Shown one piece after another: positions 31,519 through 40,329 of a stretch of DNA of 41,967 nucleotides (position 1 is its first letter; every line of letters begins with the position of its first letter). This stretch comes from Butyrivibrio sp. (GTDB lineage: Bacteria > Bacillota > Clostridia > Lachnospirales > Lachnospiraceae). The notes under the pieces are model-generated. The model had not been told where the DNA came from. It saw only the letters and a program-made list of their open reading frames with translations, and made no database searches. Made by a program: the position numbers and the translations under genes. Where the stretch lies: assembly GCA_024688095.1 (NCBI GenBank), contig JAILEJ010000151.1, forward strand, positions 1-41,967, in the 5' to 3' direction.

Positions 31519-33267
31519 ATGATAAAAACTTTAGCAGCACAGCTAAAAGAATTTAAGCTTCCTTCGATACTTACCCCGTTTTGTATGATCGGAGAAGTTG
31601 TTTGTGAAATGATTATTCCTGTGCTCATGGGTAATATCGTTGATTACGGTATTAACGGAGGCGATATGGGATATATCCTTAAAACGGGAATTGTAATGAT
31701 ACTGGTTGCTATTCTGGGACTTATAAGCGGGTGCCTGGGTGCATATTTTGGCTCAAAGGCATCTACAGGATTTGCTAGAAATCTTCGTAAAGCAATGTTT
31801 GACAATATTCAAAAGTATTCATTTGCTAATATTGATAAGTTTTCTACATCAGGTCTTGTAACACGTCTTACTACTGATGTTACAAATATCCAGAATGCTT
31901 ATATGATGATGCTTCGTATGGCTATGAGAGCTCCTGCATCAATGATAATAGCAATGGTGATGTCTTTTATTATCAGCCCAAGACTTGCTACAATTTATCT
32001 TTGCGCGGTTATTTTCCTTGGACTGATCATTGTTCTTCTTATGGGAACAACAACAAAATATTTTAAACAGGTATTTGAAAAGTATGATGCTTTAAATGAA
32101 AGCGTACAGGAAAATGTATCAGCAATCAGAGTTGTAAAAAGTTATGTTCGTGAAGAACATGAAAATACAAAGTTTGCAAAGGCAGCAGAGAATATTTACA
32201 TGATGTTTGTAAAGGCTGAAAAGAGAATGAGTTATATGATGCCAATTAATATGGCAACTGTATATGCATGTATCCTTCTTATCAGCTGGATGGGTGCACA
32301 TATGATAGTATCAGATACTCTTACTACAGGTAATCTGATGAGTCTTCTTACTTATTGTATGAATATTCTGATGAGTCTTATGATGCTTTCAATGATCTTT
32401 GTAATGATCACAATGTCTCAGGCATCAGCAAAGCGTATAGCTGAAGTTATTGAAGAAAAGAGTACTCTTAGTAATCCGGAAAATCCTGTTATGGAAGTTA
32501 AGGATGGTAGTATTAAATTTAATAATGCATATTTTGCTTACAATAAAGATTCAAAAGAGCCGGTTCTTAAAAATATAAATCTGGATATTAAATCTGGTGA
32601 AACGATAGGTATTATAGGTGGAACAGGTTCTGCAAAATCCTCACTTGTTAATCTTATAAGCAGATTATATGACGTAACAGATGGTTCTGTAGAGGTTGGC
32701 GGAATTGATGTAAGAAAATATGATATGGAAGTACTTCGTAATCAGGTTTCTGTTGTACTTCAAAAAAATGTCCTTTTTAGCGGTACAATTCTTGAAAATT
32801 TAAGATGGGGTGATAAAGAGGCTACAGATGAAGAATGTAAAAGGGCTTGTCAGCTTGCCTGTGCGGATGAATTTATAGACAGAATGCCTGATGGATATGA
32901 CACTTATATCGAACAGGGAGGTAATAATGTTTCCGGTGGTCAGAAACAGCGTCTTTGTATTGCAAGAGCTCTTCTTAAAAAGCCTAAGATACTTATTCTT
33001 GATGATAGTACCAGTGCGGTAGATACAGCAACTGATGCCAAGATCAGAAAAGCTTTTGCAGAAGAAATTCCTGATACAACAAAGCTTATAATTGCTCAGC
33101 GTATTTCAAGTGTACAGAACTGTGATCGAATTATTGTTATGGATAATGGTCAGATAAATGGTTTTGATACACATGAGAATCTTCTTAATAATAATGATAT
33201 TTATAGAGAAGTATATGAATCACAGACCGGTAGCAGCGGAGATGCTGATTTTGATGAAAAAGTATAA
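31519..33267 (+). CDS. Heterodimeric ABC exporter half, degenerate-site subunit
   Basis: 582 aa: six-helix exporter membrane domain (about 15-310) then ATPase domain. Walker A is GGTGSAKS (Ala for the usual Gly before Lys). Walker B is ILILDDS, with Asp replacing the catalytic Glu, and the switch histidine is Gln in IIAQRIS. The signature VSGGQKQR is canonical. These are the hallmarks of the inactive-site partner in heterodimers such as BmrCD, LmrCD or TM287/288. It supplies a good signature to its partner's active site. The ATG at 31519 is 9 nt after GGAGG (31505-31509). 15 nt separate it from the partner gene. Substrate unknown. Confidence 0.93.
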   Translation: MIKTLAAQLKEFKLPSILTPFCMIGEVVCEMIIPVLMGNIVDYGINGGDMGYILKTGIVMILVAILGLISGCLGAYFGSKASTGFARNLRKAMFDNIQKYSFANIDKFSTSGLVTRLTTDVTNIQNAYMMMLRMAMRAPASMIIAMVMSFIISPRLATIYLCAVIFLGLIIVLLMGTTTKYFKQVFEKYDALNESVQENVSAIRVVKSYVREEHENTKFAKAAENIYMMFVKAEKRMSYMMPINMATVYACILLISWMGAHMIVSDTLTTGNLMSLLTYCMNILMSLMMLSMIFVMITMSQASAKRIAEVIEEKSTLSNPENPVMEVKDGSIKFNNAYFAYNKDSKEPVLKNINLDIKSGETIGIIGGTGSAKSSLVNLISRLYDVTDGSVEVGGIDVRKYDMEVLRNQVSVVLQKNVLFSGTILENLRWGDKEATDEECKRACQLACADEFIDRMPDGYDTYIEQGGNNVSGGQKQRLCIARALLKKPKILILDDSTSAVDTATDAKIRKAFAEEIPDTTKLIIAQRISSVQNCDRIIVMDNGQINGFDTHENLLNNNDIYREVYESQTGSSGDADFDEKV

Positions 33268-33282
33268 GAAAGGACAAATCCA

Positions 33283-35220
33283 ATGGCAGAAAAAGTTAAA
33301 GAGATAAAGGGACCCGGTAATGGACCAAGACGTGGAATGCCAAGACCAAAGGTAGAAAATCCCATGAAGCTTTTTAAAAGAATAATGGGCTATGTTTTTA
33401 AATATTATGCAGTTCATATGGTAATAATAGTTGCCTGTATATTTATCAGTGTACTGGCTAATGTACAGGGAACACTGTTTACCAAGACTCTTATTGACAG
33501 TTATATAACACCACTTATAGGTGTGGCTGATCCTGACTATGGACCACTAAAAAATGCTATTTTCAGAGTTGCAGTATTTTATGGAATAGGAGCTTTTTCT
33601 TCTTTCCTTCAGAGCAGACTAATGGTAAATGTCAGCCAGGGTACACTTATGAGAATGAGAAAAGATCTTTTCACTCACATGGAAAGTCTTCCTATTAAAT
33701 ATTTTGATACAAATTCTCATGGTGATATCATGTCAATCTATACTAACGATATTGACACACTCAGACAGATGATAAGCCAGAGTATTCCTCAGCTTTTAAA
33801 CAGTGCAATTACTATTGTAAGTATCTTTATATCAATGGTAATGCTGAGTATTCCTCTTACTATTGTTACTCTTATTATGGTAGGAGTAATTCTGTTCTGC
33901 TCAGCAAAGGCAACAGCAGCATCAGGTAAAAACTTCATTGCACAGCAAAAGAACCTTGGTGCAGTAAATGGGTATATTGAAGAAATGGTTACAGGACAGA
34001 AGGTAGTTAAGGTGTTCTGTCATGAGGAAGAAGCTGTAAAGAAATTTGATGAACTTAACGAAGAACTTTATCAAAGTGCTTTTAAGGCAAATACCTATTC
34101 AGGAATCCTCGGACCTATAAATACACAGCTTGGTAATACAAGTTATGTTGTATGTGCTATATTTGGTGGTGCTCTTGCACTTAACAGTGTTGCAGGATTT
34201 ACAGTTGGTGGACTTGCAAGTTTCCTTACATTTAATAAGAATTTCAGTATGCCTATAAACCAGGTATCAATGCAGTTTAACAGTATAATTATGGCTCTTG
34301 CAGGTGCAGATCGTATATTTAAGCTCCTTGATGAACAGCCTGAGACAGATGATGGCTATGTTATGCTTGTTAATAGCGAGATGAAAGACGGACAGATTGT
34401 AGAAGCTGATCATCATACAGGACACTGGGCATGGAAACATTATCATAAGGCAGATAATACAACAACCTATCAGCCAATGGAAGGTGATGTAACCTTCAAT
34501 GGAGTAGACTTTGGCTATACCGATGAGAAGATGGTACTTCATGATATTGTTCTTCACGCAAAGCCCGGACAGAAGATTGCTCTCGTAGGTTCTACAGGTG
34601 CAGGTAAGACAACAATCACAAATCTTATAAACAGATTTTATGATATTCAGGATGGTAAGATAAGATACGACAATATTAATATTAATAAGATTAAGAAAAA
34701 AGATCTTCGCCTTTCACTTGGCGTTGTTTTGCAGGATACACATTTGTTTACAGGAACAGTTAAGGAAAACATTATGTATGGTAAGCTGAATGCCACAGAT
34801 GAAGAAGTCGTAGCCGCTGCAAAGCTTGCAAATGCTGACGGATTTATCAGAAGACTTCCTGATGGATACGATACAATGCTCACAGGAGATGGAGCTAATT
34901 TATCTCAGGGACAGAGACAGCTCCTTGCTATAGCCAGAGCAGCTATTGCAGATCCACCTGTTTTGATTCTTGATGAAGCTACATCATCAATTGATACCAG
35001 AACTGAAAAAATTGTTCAGGAAGGTATGGATAAGCTGATGCATGGAAGAACTACCTTCGTAATTGCTCACAGACTCAGTACAGTAAAGAATTCTGATTGT
35101 ATCATTGTTCTTGAACAGGGACGAATAGTAGAGATGGGAAATCATGATGAGCTGATTGCAAAGAAACAACGTTATTATCAGCTTTATACAGGTAACAAAC
35201 CTGAAATGGTTACAGCTTAA
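33283..35220 (+). CDS. Heterodimeric ABC exporter half, catalytic subunit
   Basis: 645 aa: a basic, proline-rich N-terminal extension (about 1-35), six membrane helices, a linker of about 60 residues rich in His/Trp/Asp (near 365-405, with HHTGHWAWKHYHK), then the ATPase domain. Walker A GSTGAGKT, Walker B LILDEATSSID with catalytic Glu, and switch VIAHRLS are canonical. The signature is the weakened LSQGQRQ. With the preceding protein this gives one working and one degenerate ATP site. AAAGGA precedes the ATG. Confidence 0.93.
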   Translation: MAEKVKEIKGPGNGPRRGMPRPKVENPMKLFKRIMGYVFKYYAVHMVIIVACIFISVLANVQGTLFTKTLIDSYITPLIGVADPDYGPLKNAIFRVAVFYGIGAFSSFLQSRLMVNVSQGTLMRMRKDLFTHMESLPIKYFDTNSHGDIMSIYTNDIDTLRQMISQSIPQLLNSAITIVSIFISMVMLSIPLTIVTLIMVGVILFCSAKATAASGKNFIAQQKNLGAVNGYIEEMVTGQKVVKVFCHEEEAVKKFDELNEELYQSAFKANTYSGILGPINTQLGNTSYVVCAIFGGALALNSVAGFTVGGLASFLTFNKNFSMPINQVSMQFNSIIMALAGADRIFKLLDEQPETDDGYVMLVNSEMKDGQIVEADHHTGHWAWKHYHKADNTTTYQPMEGDVTFNGVDFGYTDEKMVLHDIVLHAKPGQKIALVGSTGAGKTTITNLINRFYDIQDGKIRYDNININKIKKKDLRLSLGVVLQDTHLFTGTVKENIMYGKLNATDEEVVAAAKLANADGFIRRLPDGYDTMLTGDGANLSQGQRQLLAIARAAIADPPVLILDEATSSIDTRTEKIVQEGMDKLMHGRTTFVIAHRLSTVKNSDCIIVLEQGRIVEMGNHDELIAKKQRYYQLYTGNKPEMVTA

Positions 35221-35232
35221 TAATTAGTTTAT

Positions 35233-35277
35233 AAAAAAAAGGTTATCGGTTTATAAATATTCGATAACCTTTTTTTT
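35233..35277 (+). terminator. Intrinsic terminator of the exporter operon
   Basis: A perfect 16-bp stem, eight A plus GGTTATCG pairing with CGATAACC plus eight T, around a 13-nt loop. It can work in both directions. Confidence 0.92.
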
Positions 35278-35283
35278 ATTCGC

Positions 35284-35313
35284 TTGAAGTGTAAATATGG
35301 CACGATATATAAT
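35284..35313 (+). promoter_or_regulatory. Promoter for cheR
   Basis: TTGAAG (35284-35289) and perfect TATAAT (35308-35313) with an 18-nt spacer. The leader to cheR would be about 110 nt, with nothing recognised in it. Confidence 0.55.
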
Positions 35314-35431
35314 AAAAATATAATTTTGATTTCAATTAATAATGATAACTTTTATAGTGTTATTTTATTAAATGAATTTATTATTTTGGCTAAAAAACTA
35401 TCATAAAAATCAGAAATTGACGGAGGGATAT

Positions 35432-36214
35432 ATGGCTTACGATTACGAGTATTTCAAAAAAGAAGTTTATGCAATGTCAAAGATTGATCTGAGTTCTTAT
35501 AAAGAGAAACAGATGAAGCGTAGAATCGATACACTTATTGGAAAATATGAAGTCAATGGCTATGATAAATTTGTTGAACTTCTTAAGAAGGATAAGTCTG
35601 TTTATGAAACATTTGTAACCTATTTAACCATAAATGTATCTGAGTTTTTCCGTAATATTGATCAGTGGAATCTTATGGATAAAGATATGGTTCCGGAACT
35701 TATGAGCAAATTCGGTAAGAACCTTAAGATATGGTCAGCTGCATGTTCTACAGGTGATGAGCCATATACTATTGTTATGATGCTTTCAAAGCATGTACCT
35801 CTTAATCAGATAAATGTTCTTGCAACAGACCTTGATGCTGTAGCAATTGCCAAGGCAAAAATTGGAAGCTATGATGCCAAAGAAGTTAAGGCTGTTCCTG
35901 CAGATCTTAAAGCAAAATATCTTAAAGAAGAAGATGGTAAGTGGAAAGTAAGTAATGATATAAAATCCAGAGTAACATTTAAGCAGGCGGATCTTCTAAG
36001 GGATCCTTATCCTAGTAATTATCATCTGATAGTATGCAGAAATGTTCTTATCTATTTTACAGAGGAAGCTAAGGATGATATTTTCCGTAAATATTATAAT
36101 GCCCTTGCTCCAGGTGGAATTCTTTTCATTGGAAGCACAGAGCAGATTATAAATTATAAAGACATTGGTTTTATTAGAAAGAATTCATTCTATTATGAGA
36201 AACCAGCAAATTAA
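35432..36214 (+). CDS. cheR: Chemotaxis protein methyltransferase CheR
   Basis: Methylates glutamates on chemoreceptors using S-adenosylmethionine. 260 aa: N-terminal helical domain (about 1-75), then the methyltransferase domain with VSEFFRN, the SAM-binding IWSAACSTGDEPYTIVM, LATDLDAVAIAKAK and LIVCRNVLIYF, ending LFIGSTEQI. The start is ATG 35432 after GGAGGG (35422-35427); the upstream in-frame ATG at 35372 has no ribosome site. It stands alone between two terminators, away from any cheA/cheB seen here. Confidence 0.96.
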   Translation: MAYDYEYFKKEVYAMSKIDLSSYKEKQMKRRIDTLIGKYEVNGYDKFVELLKKDKSVYETFVTYLTINVSEFFRNIDQWNLMDKDMVPELMSKFGKNLKIWSAACSTGDEPYTIVMMLSKHVPLNQINVLATDLDAVAIAKAKIGSYDAKEVKAVPADLKAKYLKEEDGKWKVSNDIKSRVTFKQADLLRDPYPSNYHLIVCRNVLIYFTEEAKDDIFRKYYNALAPGGILFIGSTEQIINYKDIGFIRKNSFYYEKPAN

Positions 36215-36239
36215 TATGTAAATATTATTTTGAATGTGT

Positions 36240-36292
36240 ATGCCGGGGTGGTTATGTAAGACGGTTAGCTTATATACATCCCGGCATTTTTA
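36240..36292 (+). terminator. Intrinsic terminator after cheR
   Basis: ATGCCGGGGTG (36240-36250) pairs with CATCCCGGCAT (36277-36287, one wobble), extended inward by TATGTAAG/CTTATATA, and is followed by a T-rich tail. Confidence 0.85.
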
Positions 36293-36344
36293 GAATTTGT
36301 TTTTTGGCAGTTTTTTATGAGGTAGTGTATCATCGGGGAGATAT

Positions 36345-38933
36345 ATGAATAACGAAAACTATCGAAATAATAAAATGACTGAGGGTGCGCATTTGCTCAT
36401 CCTGGTATCATTTACCGTAACTGCATGTATTTTATTTGGAGAGATATTGATAAGAGGGTGGGATAAAAGCACAATACCTATTATTATAGGTCTTGTTGTT
36501 TACTCCTGGTCAATATATTTACTTCAAAAATATAATACTGTAGTCAGGGTTTATTTGTATGCAGTTTTCATGATGATCTGCTATTTCATATATGGAATAC
36601 ATCAGACAAGCCTTACAATTTTGCCATTGTCCATGGTAGTTATTATTTTGATTTTTTATATCGCAAGGGTTCAGGCAATCATCTGGTGTGCAGAATTTAC
36701 GTATCTTTTTACAGTACTTTTAAATATTGTGAAAGAAGGAAGTGATTGGAAAGAAAATTATAATATCACTTTGGAAGAAGCGTTTCTTCAATACTTTTTG
36801 GTTTTACTTGCAGGCTTTGTTGCAAGCACATTTATCATAGAAAGAAAAAAAGAACAAGAACTTCGTTTGCATGAAGAAGCTGAAATGGAAACAAATGAAG
36901 ATTATGCAAGAGAGCAGATCAGAGTAATCGCAAAAGAACTTGGAAAATATGCCAGAGATATTGAAGGTGACCTTTTAATATTTCGTGATGCACTTACTAA
37001 AGGGCAGAGTATTGAAGATATAAATTCAAAATTATCAGCTATTCATACAAAGAGTCTGGAATTTGAGACAGAGCTTACAGATTTGAAAGATTTTTCTGAT
37101 TTGTTATCAGGAAAATCAGAAAATCATGAAGAAGGTTATGAAGTGCTCGATCTAATGAGCCAGCTGAGAAATATACGTCATATATTTAACGATGAAAATG
37201 ATGTTGATCTTATAATCGACTTGGATCCAATGGTTCCAAAAGCAATGGTTGGCGATTGGGACAAAATATTAAAGATTATGAGACATCTGATTAATAACGG
37301 ACTTCGATTTACAAAAAATGGTGGTGTTCAGGTAAAGATATATACATATTCACATGCCGGAGATTTTAATTTATGTATAGAAATCAATGACACAGGAATA
37401 GGAATGGAGAGAACTGCTCTTGAACGTCTTCTTGAACAGATAAACGACAGAAAAACGGCAATGTACAGACCGGGTGGACTTGGACTTGGACTATTTCTTG
37501 TTACCGGTTTTGTAGAAAAAATGGGCGGTTTTTTTCGCATGGAAAGTGAGTGGGGAAAAGGAACTACTGTATGCGTAAGTATACCACAGAGAGTAACAGA
37601 TGCAGCTCCCTGTATGTCCTTTGATAATAAGGCAGAAATATGTCTTGCTTATGAGGACTATGAATATTTTTATGGCAGATTAAATGATTTTTATGAAGAT
37701 TTATTTAGAAACTTTTCGGAAAAGATAGGTATTCCTGCATATGCGGTAAAAAATAAAGAGGAGCTTTCAGAACTTGTTCATGCATATAAAAAAGTCTGTC
37801 TTTTAGTTGATTCAAGCTTTTACGAAAAAAAGACGGAGTATTATGAAAGCTTAGACGAGATATATGTCTTAGTTTTGTGCAACGTAGGATATGTTCTGCC
37901 AGAAGATTCTCATGTGCATTTATTGTATAAGCCGATCGAATCACTTGATATTCTATATAATATTGAATGGGCAAAAAAGACGATAGACAGGCGTAGAAGA
38001 GACGATAATTTTGAAATTTCAGACTCACAGATTCACATTCACGCTGAAAGCCTGAAAGAAAGAGATATACGTCAACGCGGCGGACGCGAAATCATGATAG
38101 TAACTGATAGTATGTCAGACCTTTCACAGGAAACCTCCAAGAAAAGAGGTATTCCAATTATTCCTTTCAGGGTGTATACAGAACAGGCAAGCTTTCTTGA
38201 TGGACTTGAACTATCGCAGGAATGCGCACTTGATTATCTAAAGAGAAATTGCAGAAAAAATTCTATTTATTCAATGGCACCCGAGGAAAATGAATTTAAG
38301 CTGTTTTTTGAAGAAAATCTTCGTTATGCAAAGCATCTTATATATATTTGTAGTTCAAAGGGTGTAAGTGTGGCGTATAATCGCGCCAAGAAAGCTGCAG
38401 AAAATATGAATAATGTAACGGTCATCAATTCAGGCCAGATATCTGGCGGAGTGGCGCTTATGGCTGTGGCTGCAGATGAAATGGTTAAAGAAGGAAAGAG
38501 CATGCCGGAAATTCTTTCGTATTTGTCGGTGCTACGCTCAAAGATTAAAACATCTTTTCTTATAGAGAATCTTGATTACATGATATATATCGGGAAAGTC
38601 AGTAAGGGTGTTGGAAGGCTTGCCCGTGCGTTAATGTTTCATCCTGTTATAGTAATGAAAAGAGATGTTCTTACTATAGGCGGTGCAAAATTTGGAAATC
38701 TTAACAGCTCTAAAAAATCCTATATTCAAAAGATTCTTAAAAACAAAAATAAGATTGATACATCAAAGGTATTTGTAGGATATGTCGGACTAAAGGAGAG
38801 AGAACTGGCGGGACTTGAATATGCGCTAAAAACTGAAGGCGGTTTTGAGGATATAGTGCTTAGAAGAGCTTCAGCAGCAATTTCTATAAACTGTGGAGTA
38901 GGTACATTTGGAATTATTTATATTCAAAAATAA
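36345..38933 (+). CDS. Membrane histidine-kinase-like protein fused to receiver-like and DegV domains
   Basis: 862-aa multidomain signalling protein. Six membrane segments (about 15-36, 43-60, 66-85, 90-107, 111-128, 148-165) replace a large sensor domain. A dimerisation-like helical pair follows (about 185-255), in which the expected H-E of the H-box reads R204-D205. The ATP-binding domain (about 270-415) is largely intact: N-box LINNGLRFT, DTGIGM, GGLGLGLF. A receiver-like fold follows (about 428-548) with acidic E437-D438, possible phospho-acceptor D489, and K529-P530. The C-terminus (about 583-862) is a full DegV/FakB fatty-acid-binding-type domain (VTDSMSDLSQE, ICSSKGVS, CGVGTFG). GGGGAG lies before ATG 36345. 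First gene of an apparent three-gene operon. Confidence 0.88.
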   Translation: MNNENYRNNKMTEGAHLLILVSFTVTACILFGEILIRGWDKSTIPIIIGLVVYSWSIYLLQKYNTVVRVYLYAVFMMICYFIYGIHQTSLTILPLSMVVIILIFYIARVQAIIWCAEFTYLFTVLLNIVKEGSDWKENYNITLEEAFLQYFLVLLAGFVASTFIIERKKEQELRLHEEAEMETNEDYAREQIRVIAKELGKYARDIEGDLLIFRDALTKGQSIEDINSKLSAIHTKSLEFETELTDLKDFSDLLSGKSENHEEGYEVLDLMSQLRNIRHIFNDENDVDLIIDLDPMVPKAMVGDWDKILKIMRHLINNGLRFTKNGGVQVKIYTYSHAGDFNLCIEINDTGIGMERTALERLLEQINDRKTAMYRPGGLGLGLFLVTGFVEKMGGFFRMESEWGKGTTVCVSIPQRVTDAAPCMSFDNKAEICLAYEDYEYFYGRLNDFYEDLFRNFSEKIGIPAYAVKNKEELSELVHAYKKVCLLVDSSFYEKKTEYYESLDEIYVLVLCNVGYVLPEDSHVHLLYKPIESLDILYNIEWAKKTIDRRRRDDNFEISDSQIHIHAESLKERDIRQRGGREIMIVTDSMSDLSQETSKKRGIPIIPFRVYTEQASFLDGLELSQECALDYLKRNCRKNSIYSMAPEENEFKLFFEENLRYAKHLIYICSSKGVSVAYNRAKKAAENMNNVTVINSGQISGGVALMAVAADEMVKEGKSMPEILSYLSVLRSKIKTSFLIENLDYMIYIGKVSKGVGRLARALMFHPVIVMKRDVLTIGGAKFGNLNSSKKSYIQKILKNKNKIDTSKVFVGYVGLKERELAGLEYALKTEGGFEDIVLRRASAAISINCGVGTFGIIYIQK

Positions 38934-38945
38934 TGGAGAAAATGA

Positions 38946-40325
38946 ATGAGAAAATATTCATTCAAGTGGATAGCAGCGGCTTTAATATTTGCTGCAGTCC
39001 TGTTATCTACAATTGCATATGTATTTGTGGGAGTTGATCATGAGGATGATCAGATTAATAATATTCTGATTGCGGAAATGATAGATAGTTCTGTAAGAGA
39101 AGAGCTTTCAGAGGTAATTACTGTTTCAAGAATGATGAGTCAGGATTCAACTCTCAGGATTCTACTTGAAAATGAGTCTGATTATAATGTGGAAGATATG
39201 GTTCTTAAGATGCGCAATTATCTTAATTCTATTCAGAAAAAGTTTGGGTTTACATCGGTTTACGTTATTTCTGATTTTAGCAAGAATTATTATAGCTATG
39301 TTGGACTTAATAAGACCATTGATCCTGAAAATGATTCTTTTGATACCTGGTATACAATTTTTCTTCAGAATGGAAAAAACTATGAACTTGAATCATCTAC
39401 AGACCAGGTTAACAGAGACAGGCTTACAATATTTGTTGATGGAAGAGTTGAAGATGATAAAGGAAATCTTCTGGGGGTATCCGGGGTCGGTCTTGAGACA
39501 GAAGAAATAAGAAAACTTCTTGCAAGATTTGAAAAAGTTTATGGTGTAAGAACTGATTATGTATCTGAAGATGGTCTTGTACAGATGAGTAGCCGACTGG
39601 AAGCAGTTCATACATCGTATGTTTCAGGTATAACTCTTCCGGACAAAATGGAAGAGGATTATCTATATGACACCTATGGAATGGATGGATTTGTGGTAAC
39701 AAAATACATAGAAGAACTTGGATGGTACCTTGTAGTTAGAAGTGATACTTCTTATGGTCATGTAACATATAATTATGTTTTCTTTTTTGCAGAAGTTCTG
39801 ATTGTTGTTTCTTTGATTGCAATCCTGTTTTTTGTATCTAAAAATTCACAGACGGAGTTTTCGGTTGGAACTATTAAAAAGCAGAATATTGACGATCTTA
39901 CAGGACTTCCAAACAGGGACTATTTTATAAAAATTTACGGTGAAAATGGTAATCTGAATACAACACAATATAAATGCATAGCTGAGTTTAGTATAGATGA
40001 TTTTGATAGAATAAAGAAACTTACAAGTTACGATAGAATTATACTTTCTGTTGCAAGAACTGCGAAGGAAATTCTTGGACAGCAGGGACAGATTATCCGA
40101 TGGAATAATAATTCCTTTGTTGTACTTCTTGAAACTTCCATAGATGAGGCTGATGAGGCATGCAGACAGTTTTGCAGGGCTGTTGAAGATATTGGAGAGG
40201 TAACTGTTTCAGTTGGACTTACAGAGATAGATTTAAATGATACATTAAAGAAAAATTATTACAGAGCCATACAATATTTATACTTGGTTAAAGAGCTTGG
40301 CGGAAATAACGTGAAGAGGGGGTAA
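38946..40325 (+). CDS. Cache-GGDEF protein with degenerate GGDEF site
   Basis: 459 aa. TM1 is about 7-29, followed by an extracellular double-Cache-like sensor (about 32-272) and TM2 (about 277-300). The GGDEF-fold domain (about 308-455) begins DDLTGLPNRDYF, but the catalytic GGDEF is replaced by NNNSF (near residue 386, RWNNNSFVVLL). It should not make cyclic-di-GMP; it could be a receptor or dimerisation partner. The ATG is 12 nt after the stop of the DegV fusion gene, with GGAGAA between, and the next gene starts 4 nt after its own stop. Confidence 0.9.
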   Translation: MRKYSFKWIAAALIFAAVLLSTIAYVFVGVDHEDDQINNILIAEMIDSSVREELSEVITVSRMMSQDSTLRILLENESDYNVEDMVLKMRNYLNSIQKKFGFTSVYVISDFSKNYYSYVGLNKTIDPENDSFDTWYTIFLQNGKNYELESSTDQVNRDRLTIFVDGRVEDDKGNLLGVSGVGLETEEIRKLLARFEKVYGVRTDYVSEDGLVQMSSRLEAVHTSYVSGITLPDKMEEDYLYDTYGMDGFVVTKYIEELGWYLVVRSDTSYGHVTYNYVFFFAEVLIVVSLIAILFFVSKNSQTEFSVGTIKKQNIDDLTGLPNRDYFIKIYGENGNLNTTQYKCIAEFSIDDFDRIKKLTSYDRIILSVARTAKEILGQQGQIIRWNNNSFVVLLETSIDEADEACRQFCRAVEDIGEVTVSVGLTEIDLNDTLKKNYYRAIQYLYLVKELGGNNVKRG

Positions 40326-40329
40326 TGCT

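Noticed and set aside
35292..35308. Sigma-28-like CACGATAT upstream of cheR
   Set aside because: No TAAA box lies 14-16 nt upstream (the nearest is 5 nt away); a vegetative TTGAAG-18-TATAAT fits the same place better.
36304..36333. Promoter-like TTGGCA-18-TATCAT before the DegV fusion gene
   Set aside because: Transcription would start at about 36340, inside the gene's own ribosome site (36335-36340), so the message would lose it.
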